A program made the position numbers and the translations under genes. Below, piece after piece: positions 1-9,200 of a stretch of 64,000 nucleotides of DNA (position 1 is its first letter; the number at the start of each line of letters is the position of its first letter). Under the pieces are notes generated by a model. The model worked only from the letters and a program-made list of their open reading frames with translations. It did not search any database and was not told the origin of the DNA. The stretch lies in the NCBI GenBank assembly GCA_910589415.1, contig OU342630.1:1736001-1800000 (forward strand). Reading direction: 5' to 3'. Source of the stretch: Malachius bipustulatus (lineage: Eukaryota; Arthropoda; Insecta; Coleoptera; Melyridae).

Positions 1-218
1 TTTACGGCTTATGTATAAAAAACCAAGTAGGTAGGTATACTAATAATAAATTTAAATATCGGGAAACTAACCGGGACTCGACTTTGCTTTATGATTCAAT
101 TAATTTAATTACTTCAAAAATACTAAAAGACAATGAAAAATGTAAATGACTGGGAATCCCTGACACAACCCCTGACGCTAAGGAAAAAACGGAGGCCTGA
201 TTTCCGGACTTCGTTACA
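1..218 (-). repeat. 3' LTR, truncated by window edge
   Basis: These 218 bases match 4967-5182 almost base for base, with a few substitutions. On the minus strand the LTR begins TGTAACG at 218, directly after a purine tract. The match identifies this as the 3' LTR of the pol-less element. About 960 bases of it should lie to the left of the window. Confidence 0.88.
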
Positions 219-228
219 TCCCCCCCGC
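219..228 (-). other. polypurine tract (PPT)
   Basis: On the minus strand the sequence CGCGGGGGGGA lies immediately upstream of the LTR start TGTAACG. A purine run at this position primes plus-strand DNA synthesis in LTR elements and fixes the 3' LTR boundary. Confidence 0.75.
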
Positions 229-555
229 GTCGGATAAAAAAAACAAAACATTTTTTTTTTCTTAACTTAACTTAACTACCGGGACGGACAGCTCGCTCAA
301 ACCTTACAAAAAGAAACAGAATATCACTCAAAAAGAACATAAAATAAACCATACCTTAAAAATTTAAGCCAATGAATTTAATATGTACAATAACTAATCA
401 CCCTAATAATGTTATATACACAAAAAAATTAATTCACCCCATAACTTTTATTAAACAAACATTTAACCTAATGAATCTCATATAATACAAACTCGGATAC
501 AAAGAAAAATGAACTCACCCTGAGAAAGAAAAACAGAAATTAACCTCTGCGGATC

Positions 556-1179
556 TCACTCTCGCGTACCTCCTCCAACATGTCGTTGTTTTGGGTTCAA
601 TGGCATCCGGACGTAGTATCTCCTCGTCCGCGGTCGAGTCGCTTTGCCACCACCTTCTGCGACGCTCGGCAGGATCGTACATTGCGTGGCCTTGTCCGCC
701 GTAATGGGTCTGCGCGGGGCGGACGGGGGCGCTGGTCCATCCCTGGTGCATCTTCGCGGCTCGTCGTCGTGCCTCTTCGTGACGCAGACGGTGGCCTTGC
801 AACGGCAATCACGGGACAAGGTACCCGTTAGTCCGCACCGTGAACAAAATAATCTCCGCGGCCCACGGCACCCCGCCCGGAGGTGTCCGGATTCTCCGCA
901 TCGCCAACAGAGTGCGCTGCCTCGAACCGGTAGAAACTGGGGGAACATCGTCGAGACGGCGGTATCGGTGCCGGTTGGACCCGCATCCTCCAACGGTGTC
1001 GCGGAGCAGGACTGGTCCTTGGCGGCCTCGGCCATTCGGAAGCATGGCGGGCCCGGCTCTGGTGACGGAGCGTCGGTCCACCTGTAGCTATAGGCCTGCG
1101 AAGAGGAGTCGCTCCACTCGTAATCGAGCTCCATTTCGTCGTGCGACATCTGCAATGACACAAAATCAATATTAGTCAC
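556..1179 (-). CDS. second CCHC zinc-knuckle ORF
   Basis: A 207-residue ORF has two CCHC knuckles near residues 91-104 (CWRCGESGHLRAGC) and 112-125 (FCSRC...SRDC). The same two-knuckle layout, with the same CWRCGE.GH and FCSRC...SRDC wording, ends the Gag at 2553-3782. This looks like a diverged copy of the Gag nucleocapsid end placed at the 3' side of the element. The N-terminal 80 residues are acidic and Ser/Pro-rich and match nothing I recognise. Nucleic-acid binding is inferred from the knuckles. Whether it is translated on its own or is the tail of a longer fused frame is unknown. Confidence 0.55.
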   Translation of the reverse strand: MTNIDFVSLQMSHDEMELDYEWSDSSSQAYSYRWTDAPSPEPGPPCFRMAEAAKDQSCSATPLEDAGPTGTDTAVSTMFPQFLPVRGSALCWRCGESGHLRAGCRGPRRLFCSRCGLTGTLSRDCRCKATVCVTKRHDDEPRRCTRDGPAPPSAPRRPITADKATQCTILPSVAEGGGKATRPRTRRYYVRMPLNPKQRHVGGGTRE

Positions 1180-1479
1180 GGCGGTGCCGGCGCCCGTTCA
1201 GCAAAACTGCGGACCTTTACGGACGGCGGGTACGGCGCGGAGGGGAGTCGGCCGGTATCCGGACACGGATAACGCGACCCGAGTCGGTCTGGACCTGCAA
1301 TTTCAGCCGCCGGTCCGTCCGAGCCCGGCCTTCAGCTCGGGTGAGCGGGTCTCGGCGTCCCACAAGGCCTGGACGCTGCGGCTTATCGTCGGTATCGGTT
1401 CCCGGCGGTTCTTCTCATTGGAAGGAGGGCAAGAGGAGGCGTCGTCCTGGCAACCCAGGGGCACCGGCGAGGGGTCGGG

Positions 1480-2165
1480 TGCCGCTAACGTCATCAATGC
1501 TGCGGCCGCGGTCTGCGCGGGCGGTCGGATGTCGAGGTCTGCGGATAACCAGCGCGCCACATGAGCGGCCAGCGCCGCTTCGCTACCATGTTCGTCGGCG
1601 TCGGCGGGTCAACCGGTCCAATATGGTGGAGAAGAGTCACCGGCGATGATCTCACCGGCGGAAGCGGCGTACAGAACCGTGGCGCCGCATAACCACACGT
1701 CTACCCGGTGGTCGTATTCCCCATCCTGGTCCAGCTCCGGTGCCATGAAACCTTCGGTGCCCGACCGACTCAGCCGGCCTTTGGAGCCAAGGGCGCATTC
1801 CAGCATTCCACGGCCAGCCCAAAATCACTCAACTTCGCGGCGAATCCTTTCAACCCCGAGGACAGATGATGTTCCGCTCTCATTACTTGGTCTCCTACCC
1901 GGCACTTGCGGTGACGGTGGCAACTCCGTTTTCGCCTGGCAGGAAGGTTTTGGGCGTAAGAGGGACCTCTCACGACGGACAGACGTCGGAGTGGTTGCTT
2001 CTCCTTTCGCCTCCTGCGATAAGGACGGCTCTCTTCGGCACAGGGTAACAATTCGACGACTTCGGTGCGGATACTTCCGTGCGCTTGGCGCCCATGATGT
2101 CGACAGCGGTCTCTCTCGAACTGGACGCCAGAAGGACGACTCGGGACGTTGACAATCCCTGTCAC
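1480..2165 (-). pseudogene. protein-kinase C-lobe remnant inside LTR element
   Basis: Successive minus-strand frames carry protein-kinase landmarks in the right order. They are a KLSDFGLA activation-segment start (DFG codons 1826-1818), a GTEGFMAPEL stretch equivalent to the APE motif (about 1761-1732), DVWLCGATVLY equivalent to the DxWxxG helix (from 1701), and WLSADLDIRPPA equivalent to the closing Arg motif (1551-1516). The frame changes between DFG and APE at an 8-bp tandem duplication (1795-1810), and a further break separates the last motif. I cannot find a convincing HRD catalytic loop or a glycine-rich N-lobe in 1830-2550. It is therefore a broken, probably inactive kinase domain. It may be cellular sequence captured by the element. 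The neighbours are Gag upstream and the second knuckle ORF downstream. Confidence 0.6.
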
Positions 2166-2552
2166 AGCGGACGGACGCTGGACTCGTCTACTTCCGTTTC
2201 GCCGGTTACGGGGCGGACGACTCGGGGCCTCGGCAGGTCCTTTTACGACTTTCGGACGTCAGAGTCGGTTCCGTTTTCCGCGAATTCTCGGTTCATCCAC
2301 GAAAGGGTCCACCACAACGTGAGCGTCAGGAGCGTACGCGTTCGAGGCGGAGCAGGCCACAGACGGTTCGGTCTGGTTTCGCGCCAGACGAGCACGGCGG
2401 ACTTGAGCGCGTCGATGTGCGTGTTGCGCCTGTATCTATCAGTGCGTGAAACGTTTCCCCTGCGATGTTCACGCGCAGGAAGGGACGAATATCGAGATCG
2501 AGGGTTGATGCGGATGGTGAATGTTCGGTGGGGGCGGGTACGGCCGGCGTGT

Positions 2553-3782
2553 CTACCCGCCCCTCATCTCGTTTCCCGAATGGCCGCAGTCACAGTCTCG
2601 CGACATAACGCCGGCTTTATTGCACCGGGAACAGAAGATCTTGGGTCGACCTGTACATTGGCTACGGAAGTGTCCGATCTCCCCACACCTCCAGCACATG
2701 ATTCGGGGGCTCTCCGGTGGCGAGAACCGAACCGATTTTCGGGGCGCTGTATCGCCGCCAGCATTCGGTATGGGCGGCTGGGGGTTCGGTCGGACTGGGG
2801 TGCGCGGTTGCCATCTGTCCCGGCGCGTGTCGCTGCCTTTGGCGTAGGTGGGGGCGTGAAACGCGAGTGTTCCGGTTTCTGCTTGAGAAAGTCCGTGAGC
2901 GCCCCTCAACTCGCTCAGCACGTCCTGCGCCGACTTCGCATCTTCCATCAGCGTTTCTACGCCTTCGTATCGCCAGCCCCACAACATTTGCTTGATTTCG
3001 GGGCACAGGTTGCGATTTATCCAGTCCAGCTGTAACACATTCTCATTCGGGCCCTGCACACGACGGCTAATCTCGGCTTCTAGCTCGAAGGAGTAGTCAT
3101 TCTTGAAGAAGTAGTTACGAAACGATAGTACGAACCTCGGCCACGTTGTCATACTACAGGAGTTGTTCCGGTACCACGCCAAGCATTCCCCCTCCAACAG
3201 TAATGGCATCGTGCGGAGCATTCGTTCTTCGCTCACCCCGTATATTTCCCGGAGCTCTTCCAGACGCTCTAAGAAGTCGGTGGCGTCGGTTCGGCCGTCG
3301 TATCGCAGGTTCCATGCGGCCTCGTTGGGCGGGTCTATCGGTTCGGTCGGTCGGTAAGTCGGCAGGCCCGTTGTGAGGATATATTGAGGGGGCGCATAAT
3401 ATGTCGGTCCGGGTGTCGAGAACGCCGGTGGGTTCGCGAAGGAGGGTGCGGTCAGGCGGGGCTGCGTCGGGTTTGCTGCAGCTCCGCTCGATGTGTGCGT
3501 TCCCGGGGGCATCGCGTTCATCGTATTCTGCACCGAGGTTGCGGCCTGCGTAGTCGCGCTGACTTCGCCACCGATCGAAGGGCCTTGGGCCCCGGTTTCC
3601 TTGGTCGGTACCAGCGCGTTGGACGGTGACCTAGAGAGGGATCTTCTTTTGCCAGCTAATGCCTTACGTTTCTCCTCTATGGTTCCCGGACATGGTACTC
3701 CCAGTTTATTCAACTCAGCGTCCAGCTCGTCCTTCTTCAACCTATATATCCAGGATGTACGCGCTTCCTCCGTATGGATCAA
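2553..3782 (-). CDS. gag: Gag polyprotein of Osvaldo-like element
   Basis: An intact 409-residue ORF. Residues about 12-45 (YRLKKDELDAELNKLGVPCPG...) resemble the short SAP-like helix-extension motif found at the N-terminus of many arthropod Gags. Residues about 50-150 are a low-complexity Pro/Thr/Ala linker. Residues about 160-290 (RYDGRTDATDFLERLEELREIYGV..., LLEGECLAWYRNN) match the retrotransposon Gag capsid domain. Two CCHC knuckles close the protein at 363-376 and 384-397. It should form the virus-like particle and package RNA. The ORF starts about 220 bases inside the 5' LTR/PBS junction, as expected for gag. It stays open while the rest of the element is degraded, and it is strongly GC-rich. 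Confidence 0.8.
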   Translation of the reverse strand: MIHTEEARTSWIYRLKKDELDAELNKLGVPCPGTIEEKRKALAGKRRSLSRSPSNALVPTKETGAQGPSIGGEVSATTQAATSVQNTMNAMPPGTHTSSGAAANPTQPRLTAPSFANPPAFSTPGPTYYAPPQYILTTGLPTYRPTEPIDPPNEAAWNLRYDGRTDATDFLERLEELREIYGVSEERMLRTMPLLLEGECLAWYRNNSCSMTTWPRFVLSFRNYFFKNDYSFELEAEISRRVQGPNENVLQLDWINRNLCPEIKQMLWGWRYEGVETLMEDAKSAQDVLSELRGAHGLSQAETGTLAFHAPTYAKGSDTRRDRWQPRTPVRPNPQPPIPNAGGDTAPRKSVRFSPPESPRIMCWRCGEIGHFRSQCTGRPKIFCSRCNKAGVMSRDCDCGHSGNEMRGG

Positions 3783-3980
3783 GTTATCAAAGAAGGTGTT
3801 GAGTTTGTCCGTCGACTGCCCGGAGGGTCCGCACGCCCCTGATCCTTCTTCGGAAACGGTTCCTTACACCTTCGACATGTTGACTGAACAACGGACGGAG
3901 GGTGGACGACTACGCTCGGTGATGAAGGAGGCGGCAAAAAAAAATTCGGTTCGGTCGTACCGTGACGGAGAGTCTATCAG

Positions 3981-3998
3981 GTCCCTGCTCGGGCGCCA
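3981..3998 (-). other. primer-binding site, tRNA-Lys type
   Basis: The minus strand reads TGGCGCCCGAGCAGGGAC. It differs by one base from the tRNA-Lys3 primer site known from lentiviruses and Osvaldo. It lies seven bases inside the LTR edge at 4006. Confidence 0.85.
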
Positions 3999-4005
3999 AA
4001 AATTA

Positions 4006-5182
4006 TGTGACGATTGTTCGCGTTCTGAGGATCCGGTTTCGTGGTTTGGCGGTACTCACCTTCGGATGTCTCGGGCGCCAGATTTTTGTAAGGGTTTACT
4101 CCCTCGGGGAACCTCTCTGAATTCCCTGTTGAACCTGTGCACACAATTGACACCGTTATGGTGCCCTTGTCCCTAAGGTAGCTCACTGGAGTCGGAATTA
4201 GCTCAGGGGTCGGTTGGTTGGACGCAAAAATCAATAAAATAAAATCGTGCGTGGCCGCGTGGTCTTTAGGCACGGAGCCACGAGCGCTGGGCAATTCACG
4301 GAGCGAAGATGTGGGCGAGAAGGCGGTTTTAATTGGTAACAGTACACACACAAAATAAAACTCACAGATAAATGAAAACAAGCTATATTTGTATCCTTTA
4401 TTAAAATAATTTTATTGCAGGTTCGGCGGTTGATCTGAGTGAGTCGTCTGGTCGGTAAAATAACGTAACACAGATGAGATAAAATAAAACGTAAGCAAGA
4501 CGGTTCTTGTTCGCAGGAGACGAACAATACGACGAACGGCGGACTATTTCGGCCGTGCGCGGGAGTAACAATATAACAAGAGATATGGCGCGATGTAACC
4601 TTTCTAATAGTTGATTACGACGACAATTTTGAGGAGATACACAGTTTCGCACGGAGACACTCCTGAGCTTTGGGCGTCCGGCCGGGCTTAACACCGCATG
4701 GAAAGACACCTACGCCTCGGGGCGTGAATCCCTATATGGCCGCGTAACTACTTCGACGTTAACCCCTGACTCGCCGGGCTTGACACCGCATGGAAAGTCA
4801 GGTATCACGCGTCCGTAGGTACACACACCGCCTAGTGTACTCGTATTAAGGGGCCAAATACTTCTTTACTCTACGACAGGGTCAATGGTACCTAATGAGT
4901 ACTCTCCTCGGCGATTGGAGTCTTCAGCTTCGGTGTATGAATTAGATGATTTAAAAATGTTATTTTTACGGCTTATGTATAAAAAACCAAGTAGGTAGGT
5001 ATACTAATAATAAATTTAAATATCGGGAAACTAACCGGGACTCGACTTTGCTTTATGATTCAATTAATTTAATTAGTTCAAAAATACTAAAAGACAATGA
5101 AAAATGTAAATGACTGGGAATCCCTGACACAACCCCTGACGCTAAGGCAAAAACGGAGGCCGGATTTCCGGACTTCGTTACA
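4006..5182 (-). repeat. 5' LTR of Osvaldo-like element
   Basis: This 1177-bp LTR has ends TGTAACG...CGTCACA on the minus strand. It is bounded by the primer site on one side and by BEL-1 integrase sequence on the other. Its distal 216 bases match window positions 1-218. A repeated segment, cgggcttgacaccgcatggaaag, appears near 4683 and 4778. Confidence 0.8.
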
Positions 5183-5668
5183 AATTAACTCAGAAGCTAA
5201 TTCAATATGCACTGCTCTAGTACACATGCAAATGAATAAACATACATAGGACTTTAGTAATTTGTAGCCTCTAAGTTTTCTATCCTTTATCATAAAAGGT
5301 CCACCATAATCTACTCCTACATTAGCAAATGGTGAATAATTATTAACCCGTATATCTGGAAGATCACCAATAAGATAAGTAATCCCAATCTCTTTGGGCC
5401 TAGCCTTGAAACATATTATACAATTTCTTATAATTTTCTTACAAGCATTTCTTCCAGATACTGGCCAATATTTATCTCTAACGGAGCACAGTAAAGCTTG
5501 CATCCCACAGTGAAGCAACCTTTCATGTTCGTATTTTAATATAAGTGTAGTTAAATGACCATTCTTCGGCAATATATTTGGGAATTTTTTATCATAACTT
5601 TGATTGGAACGACTAAGTCGACCTCCAACTCTTAAAATACCTTCACAAGAAAATTGATTCAAAGACAA
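5183..5668 (-). pseudogene. BEL-1 integrase, N-terminal part
   Basis: The frame carries the BEL/Pao integrase zinc-binding region: HERLLHCGMQALL followed by CKKIIRNCIICFKA (the HHCC arrangement). Next comes the start of the catalytic core (VGVDYGGPFMIKDRKLRGYK, with the first acidic residue in DYGGP, then CTRAVHIELASEL). The upstream SCEGILRVGGRLSRSN is the usual BEL linker. The core is cut off at 5183 by the LTR of the Osvaldo-like element, so residues read beyond that point are LTR sequence. Confidence 0.85.
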
Positions 5669-5686
5669 AATTACACTTTTATTGCT

Positions 5687-6207
5687 TCACGGTCTTTTAT
5701 TAGCTAAATTCTGATAATCCTTCGTGAAAGTATCTTTTTGAGTTTGTTTTATTAATCCTTTAAGTGAGTTATCTAGTTCTTGCCGAGTAAGAGTATCCGA
5801 TACTCGTTTGTTTCTATCCTTTAATTTCAAATTTGAAACAAACCTTAATACATAAGCAAAAACTCTTTGCAGTTTTACTACAGAATAAACACGAATTATT
5901 AAATTTCTTATCACATTATTTGTTTCAACAGAAACGAATATTTTTAATCTTTGTTCGGGTATTTCCTTATTTAGATAATTCAATTTATTTTTTAATTTAT
6001 GAGTTATATCTATGCTTTTCAACCACTCCGGACCTTCCCACCAATTTTTGTTTAGCTCTAAATTATTTGCTTCTGTTCTCGAGAGAGTACATCAGCAGCG
6101 TTATCAGCAGAATCTACACGATTTTATGGATGTTAGAGATTGTATTTCTCCCACCCTGTTAGCTACAAATGTATGCCAGTTACTGGATTCTCCGAATATC
6201 CAACTAA
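5687..6207 (-). pseudogene. BEL-1 RNase H end and linker
   Basis: Minus-strand frames near 6012-6207 read TFVANRVGEIQ and ELNKNWWEGPEWL. These are the typical BEL/Pao end of RNase H and the following WW.GP.WL motif. A helical linker (5687-6022) leads on to integrase. Several stops interrupt it. The upstream half of the same domain is at 8918-9190, separated by the solo LTR. Confidence 0.75.
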
Positions 6208-8917
6208 GTGTTGAAAGGACCCAAACCATATGACAACTGCGCATGTTAAAAATTGTAAACTTAAGAGTCGATCCTATTCAGTTATGTTCTATGAATTCAA
6301 ATGTCACTTGTCACTTTTCAAGCTTTCAGAGCAGAAACGTCATTTTTGTCAGTCACTCAACGTATCCAAAAACGTGATACGGCATTTTTGTCATTAGTCG
6401 ACTCTCAGCATTCAGACTTCACTTTATTACTGACATCGAGAGAGTGAACACGGGCCGTCAAGCTCAGCTGTTTTTGGTTATACACTCCCAGCATTTGTTA
6501 TTTGTTTATTTGTGCCTACTACACACGTGAGTTTATTTTTACTTATTTATTTGTTATTGCAATATTACAAGAGACTAGCTCTTACCTTTTACTGTTTATT
6601 TATTGTTTGAAACATGATTTGTTTAAAAGCCAATGGTAAGGAGGCGCACGTGGCTTTTGTTTAATTGTTATGGGGCCCATGCCCATAGCGTTTTAATAAT
6701 TATTTCTGTGTGTAAAGAGGTTTTCAATTGCTATCTATTTTAATTGGTAAATTAACACGTGCTGCTCGACTTTTAATTTTATCTCTCTGAAAATCATACC
6801 ATTGGTGCAGATAGTTTATAGTCAGGGAGGGTCCCATTTTGGCGCCACGTTTTACAGAAAGCATGATTCATTTTGACTCCACGTTTTACCGAAATCTTTG
6901 TGTTTATTTGAATTATTTAAAATTATTTATTGAAATCTTGAGCCAGCACATGCCTTTTTGATTATTATTATTATTATTATTTTGATCAAGCACATTTCTC
7001 TAACAATTTATTTTACCATGTTCACATTTTCTTTGTATTTTCAACTTTTTCTGCTCTCAACAATTTTATTTACATTTTATTCATGAAACTATTTAAACGA
7101 TCACACTGTATAATTTTATTATATCTTTGATTGCATTTTATTAGTGAATTTTTAACTTCTTTGTCATTATCGTCAATTTAATGAACATTTGCCTTTCTTT
7201 TGTTTTTAATCTGTTTTGTGCTAAATTAATTTCACTTGTGACTTGTTTGATCATTAATCCTTTTATTTAAATTGAAATTTTATTGTTTTGGAATGCGAGC
7301 GACACACTTTACAGATGAATTTGATTGCTTATCTAAATTGTTATCGAGGACTGTCTTTTTACGGATCGATAACGCCTCTGCTATATAATATGTTTGGCCT
7401 CATTTTGTATTTCATATTTCCTGGACTCTAAACTATCTATTTATTCTGATGCTACTGATTTTACTTGCTCTGACCTATTTATTTATTGCTACTGATTTAC
7501 ATGCCCGATCTATTATTTACTTGCTGCCATTTATTTACTCGCCTGATCTATTTATTTGTTTTTATGCATTTTTGTGTGTCTTGTTTCCTTTTCAGGAGGT
7601 ATGAGTCCTTGAAATAGAAAGATAAAATGTGGTCTTCCTGAATATAACAGATTTGTTTATCAATGTCAATTTAGCACCAAAACGGTGACGATATTATGTT
7701 GTGTCTCTTGTATTTTACGTTTTTGTCATGGTGTATTTTTATGTAAAATCCTAAATGAAACGGCGATATGATTTTGTATGTTTGACTCACGAATCGCGAC
7801 GTTAGACAACGACGCTTCAATCTGTTGTATAGGTTATGTCTCATTTTAACGTTGGATGTCCTTTGGAATCGATTTTATTTATTTGGTATTAGTCCACGGA
7901 GGTGTTGAGAGAGTCGATTAGGCTTCCGCATCAACAAGGTCTAATTTATGTGTGTTTTATTACGTCTTTTCTATTAGTCCGGGGTGTTGAGAAAGTCGAT
8001 TAGGCTTCCGCATCAACAAGGTCTAATTTATGTGTGTTTTGTTATGTCTTTTCTTTACAGGTACTAAACGGTTCGCAAAGACTAACGTTAAAATGACAGG
8101 TCACCATAATACAAGAGATTAGTTCTCACCCCTCAACGCCCAAGCGAATGCTTGATTCTAGCATGTCGTCGTTTCATTGTATGTGTTTCGTTGTGTGTTT
8201 TTCTTGTATATTTTTGTATTTTATTTCTTGGCACTTTGCAAGTCCGAGGTCGGTTCTTTTCACTGGGTTTTCTTTTTTTCCTCGTGACTATAAACTTTCT
8301 TAGGAGGAAAACCCTTTTTGAGATCACTGGGTAAACAGACTAAACATTCAAATCAATTCAAAAATCAATAAATCAATTCATTCAAGGGGAAACTCTGTCT
8401 TTTAAATTAAATCTCCTATCTCTCAACAAAAGACTCTCTCAAAGTATTTTCGTAGCGTTTGCTACGAACGAACCAAAATAAGGTTACTACACACACAACA
8501 ACGTAATAAGGTCCAAACAAAGTGAAAACTAGACAGATCACGAGCCAAAACTACAAACACGAGCCCAGGTAAAAATAACGATTACAAGCGGTAAGTAAGT
8601 GATGTGGTCATTTATTTGAAATCAGGGAGGGAGAACTTTAAATTCAAATCAAACATTCAGGGCGGGAAAATTCAAACAGTCATTCATGACAGACAAGTCC
8701 ACATTTCAAACGTCAAAGGGGTTCTTCTTTTTCAAAACCATTCAGTCTGGGGGCCACATTACTGAGTTTACTGCGCATGACGCAGGATCCAGAATTTTAG
8801 GCATGTTACATTACAGATTTGTTACCGTGACGCAGGATCTCAATTTTTAAAGGTGTTTACACTACAGAATTGGTTCCATGTGACCAGGATTTTTGAAGGT
8901 AGGTTACACTACAGTGT
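6208..8917 (-). mobile_element. 2.7 kb solo LTR with GTGT duplication
   Basis: The insert 6212-8913 begins TGAAAGGACCC and ends GGTTACACTACA on the plus strand, and is flanked by GTGT at 6208-6211 and 8914-8917. On the minus strand it starts TGTAGTGTAACC and ends CCTTTCA, i.e. TG...CA with a 4-bp duplication, as for a Ty3/gypsy LTR. The last 470 bases and first 130 bases match the LTRs at 35256-37706 and 40900-43351, while the middle does not obviously match. There is no coding domain, so this is a solo LTR or a coding-free derivative. It lies inside the BEL-1 RNase H coding sequence. Removing it with one duplication copy makes the flanks contiguous. Confidence 0.78.
7888..8055. repeat. 84-bp tandem duplication inside solo LTR
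   Basis: Two tandem units of about 84 bp start with TATTAGTCC at 7888 and 7972. They share gtcgattaggcttccgcatcaacaagg and differ by a few substitutions. I do not see this unit in the related LTRs at 35-43 kb. Confidence 0.8.
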
Positions 8918-9200
8918 AATCATGGAGTCAGTCCAAAAATATGAAGAACTGAATTCAACAGTCATACAAGAATCTACCTTTTCAGCTAAATTTACAATCA
9001 AAACTGCTCCACATAACTCTAATCGAGGTAAACTCACTTGTTTAATAGGAGCTACTCGAGAATCGAGATTTAGCACACAATAAGTTGCACATCACTTTTT
9101 TGTTCGGTAGGATGCATCTCACATAAATACAAGCTCCATAGGCTTTTTCTGAAGTGTCGCAGAATCCATGACTCTCGATTGTAATAAAATTAGAAATTAC
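8918..9200 (-). pseudogene. BEL-1 RNase H, first part
   Basis: The minus strand reads SHGFCDTSEKAYGACIY (9110-9170), the BEL/Pao RNase H opening, then a CNLLCAKSR segment and a YFWTDSM motif at the edge of the solo LTR. There are frameshifts in between. The other half of the domain lies at 5687-6207. Confidence 0.72.

Larger units (their letters stand above)
1..5182 (-). mobile_element. Osvaldo-like LTR element lacking pol
   Basis: An LTR retrotransposon lies on the minus strand. The window opens inside its 3' LTR (1-218) and its 5' LTR is 4006-5182. Both LTR copies have the same minus-strand start, TGTAACGAAGTCCGG. A polypurine tract abuts the 3' LTR and a tRNA-Lys-type primer site abuts the 5' LTR. 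LTRs of about 1.18 kb with a Lys primer are the combination known for Osvaldo of Drosophila, so that clade is inferred. The 3.8 kb interior (219-4005) is much more GC-rich than its surroundings. It encodes Gag (2553-3782), a kinase-like remnant (about 1480-2165) and a second zinc-knuckle ORF (556-1179). I find no protease, reverse transcriptase, RNase H or integrase in it. Bases 2166-2552 and 1180-1480 hold no module I recognise. It interrupts the BEL-1 integrase at 5182/5183. Its other flank lies outside the window, so the target-site duplication (TSD) cannot be checked. Confidence 0.8.

Noticed and set aside
580..4176. Many plus-strand open frames of 60-318 codons in the GC-rich element
   Set aside because: They overlap minus-strand Gag and kinase-like frames. 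High GC makes stops rare, and none carries a domain I recognise.
3977..4709. Minus-strand frames in the 5' LTR
   Set aside because: They lie within the LTR, are low in complexity and match no protein family.
6960..6985. ATT microsatellite
   Set aside because: Short trinucleotide run, ordinary in AT-rich genomes.
8133..8334. Overlapping frames of about 60 codons on both strands
   Set aside because: Inside the solo LTR, with no motif.
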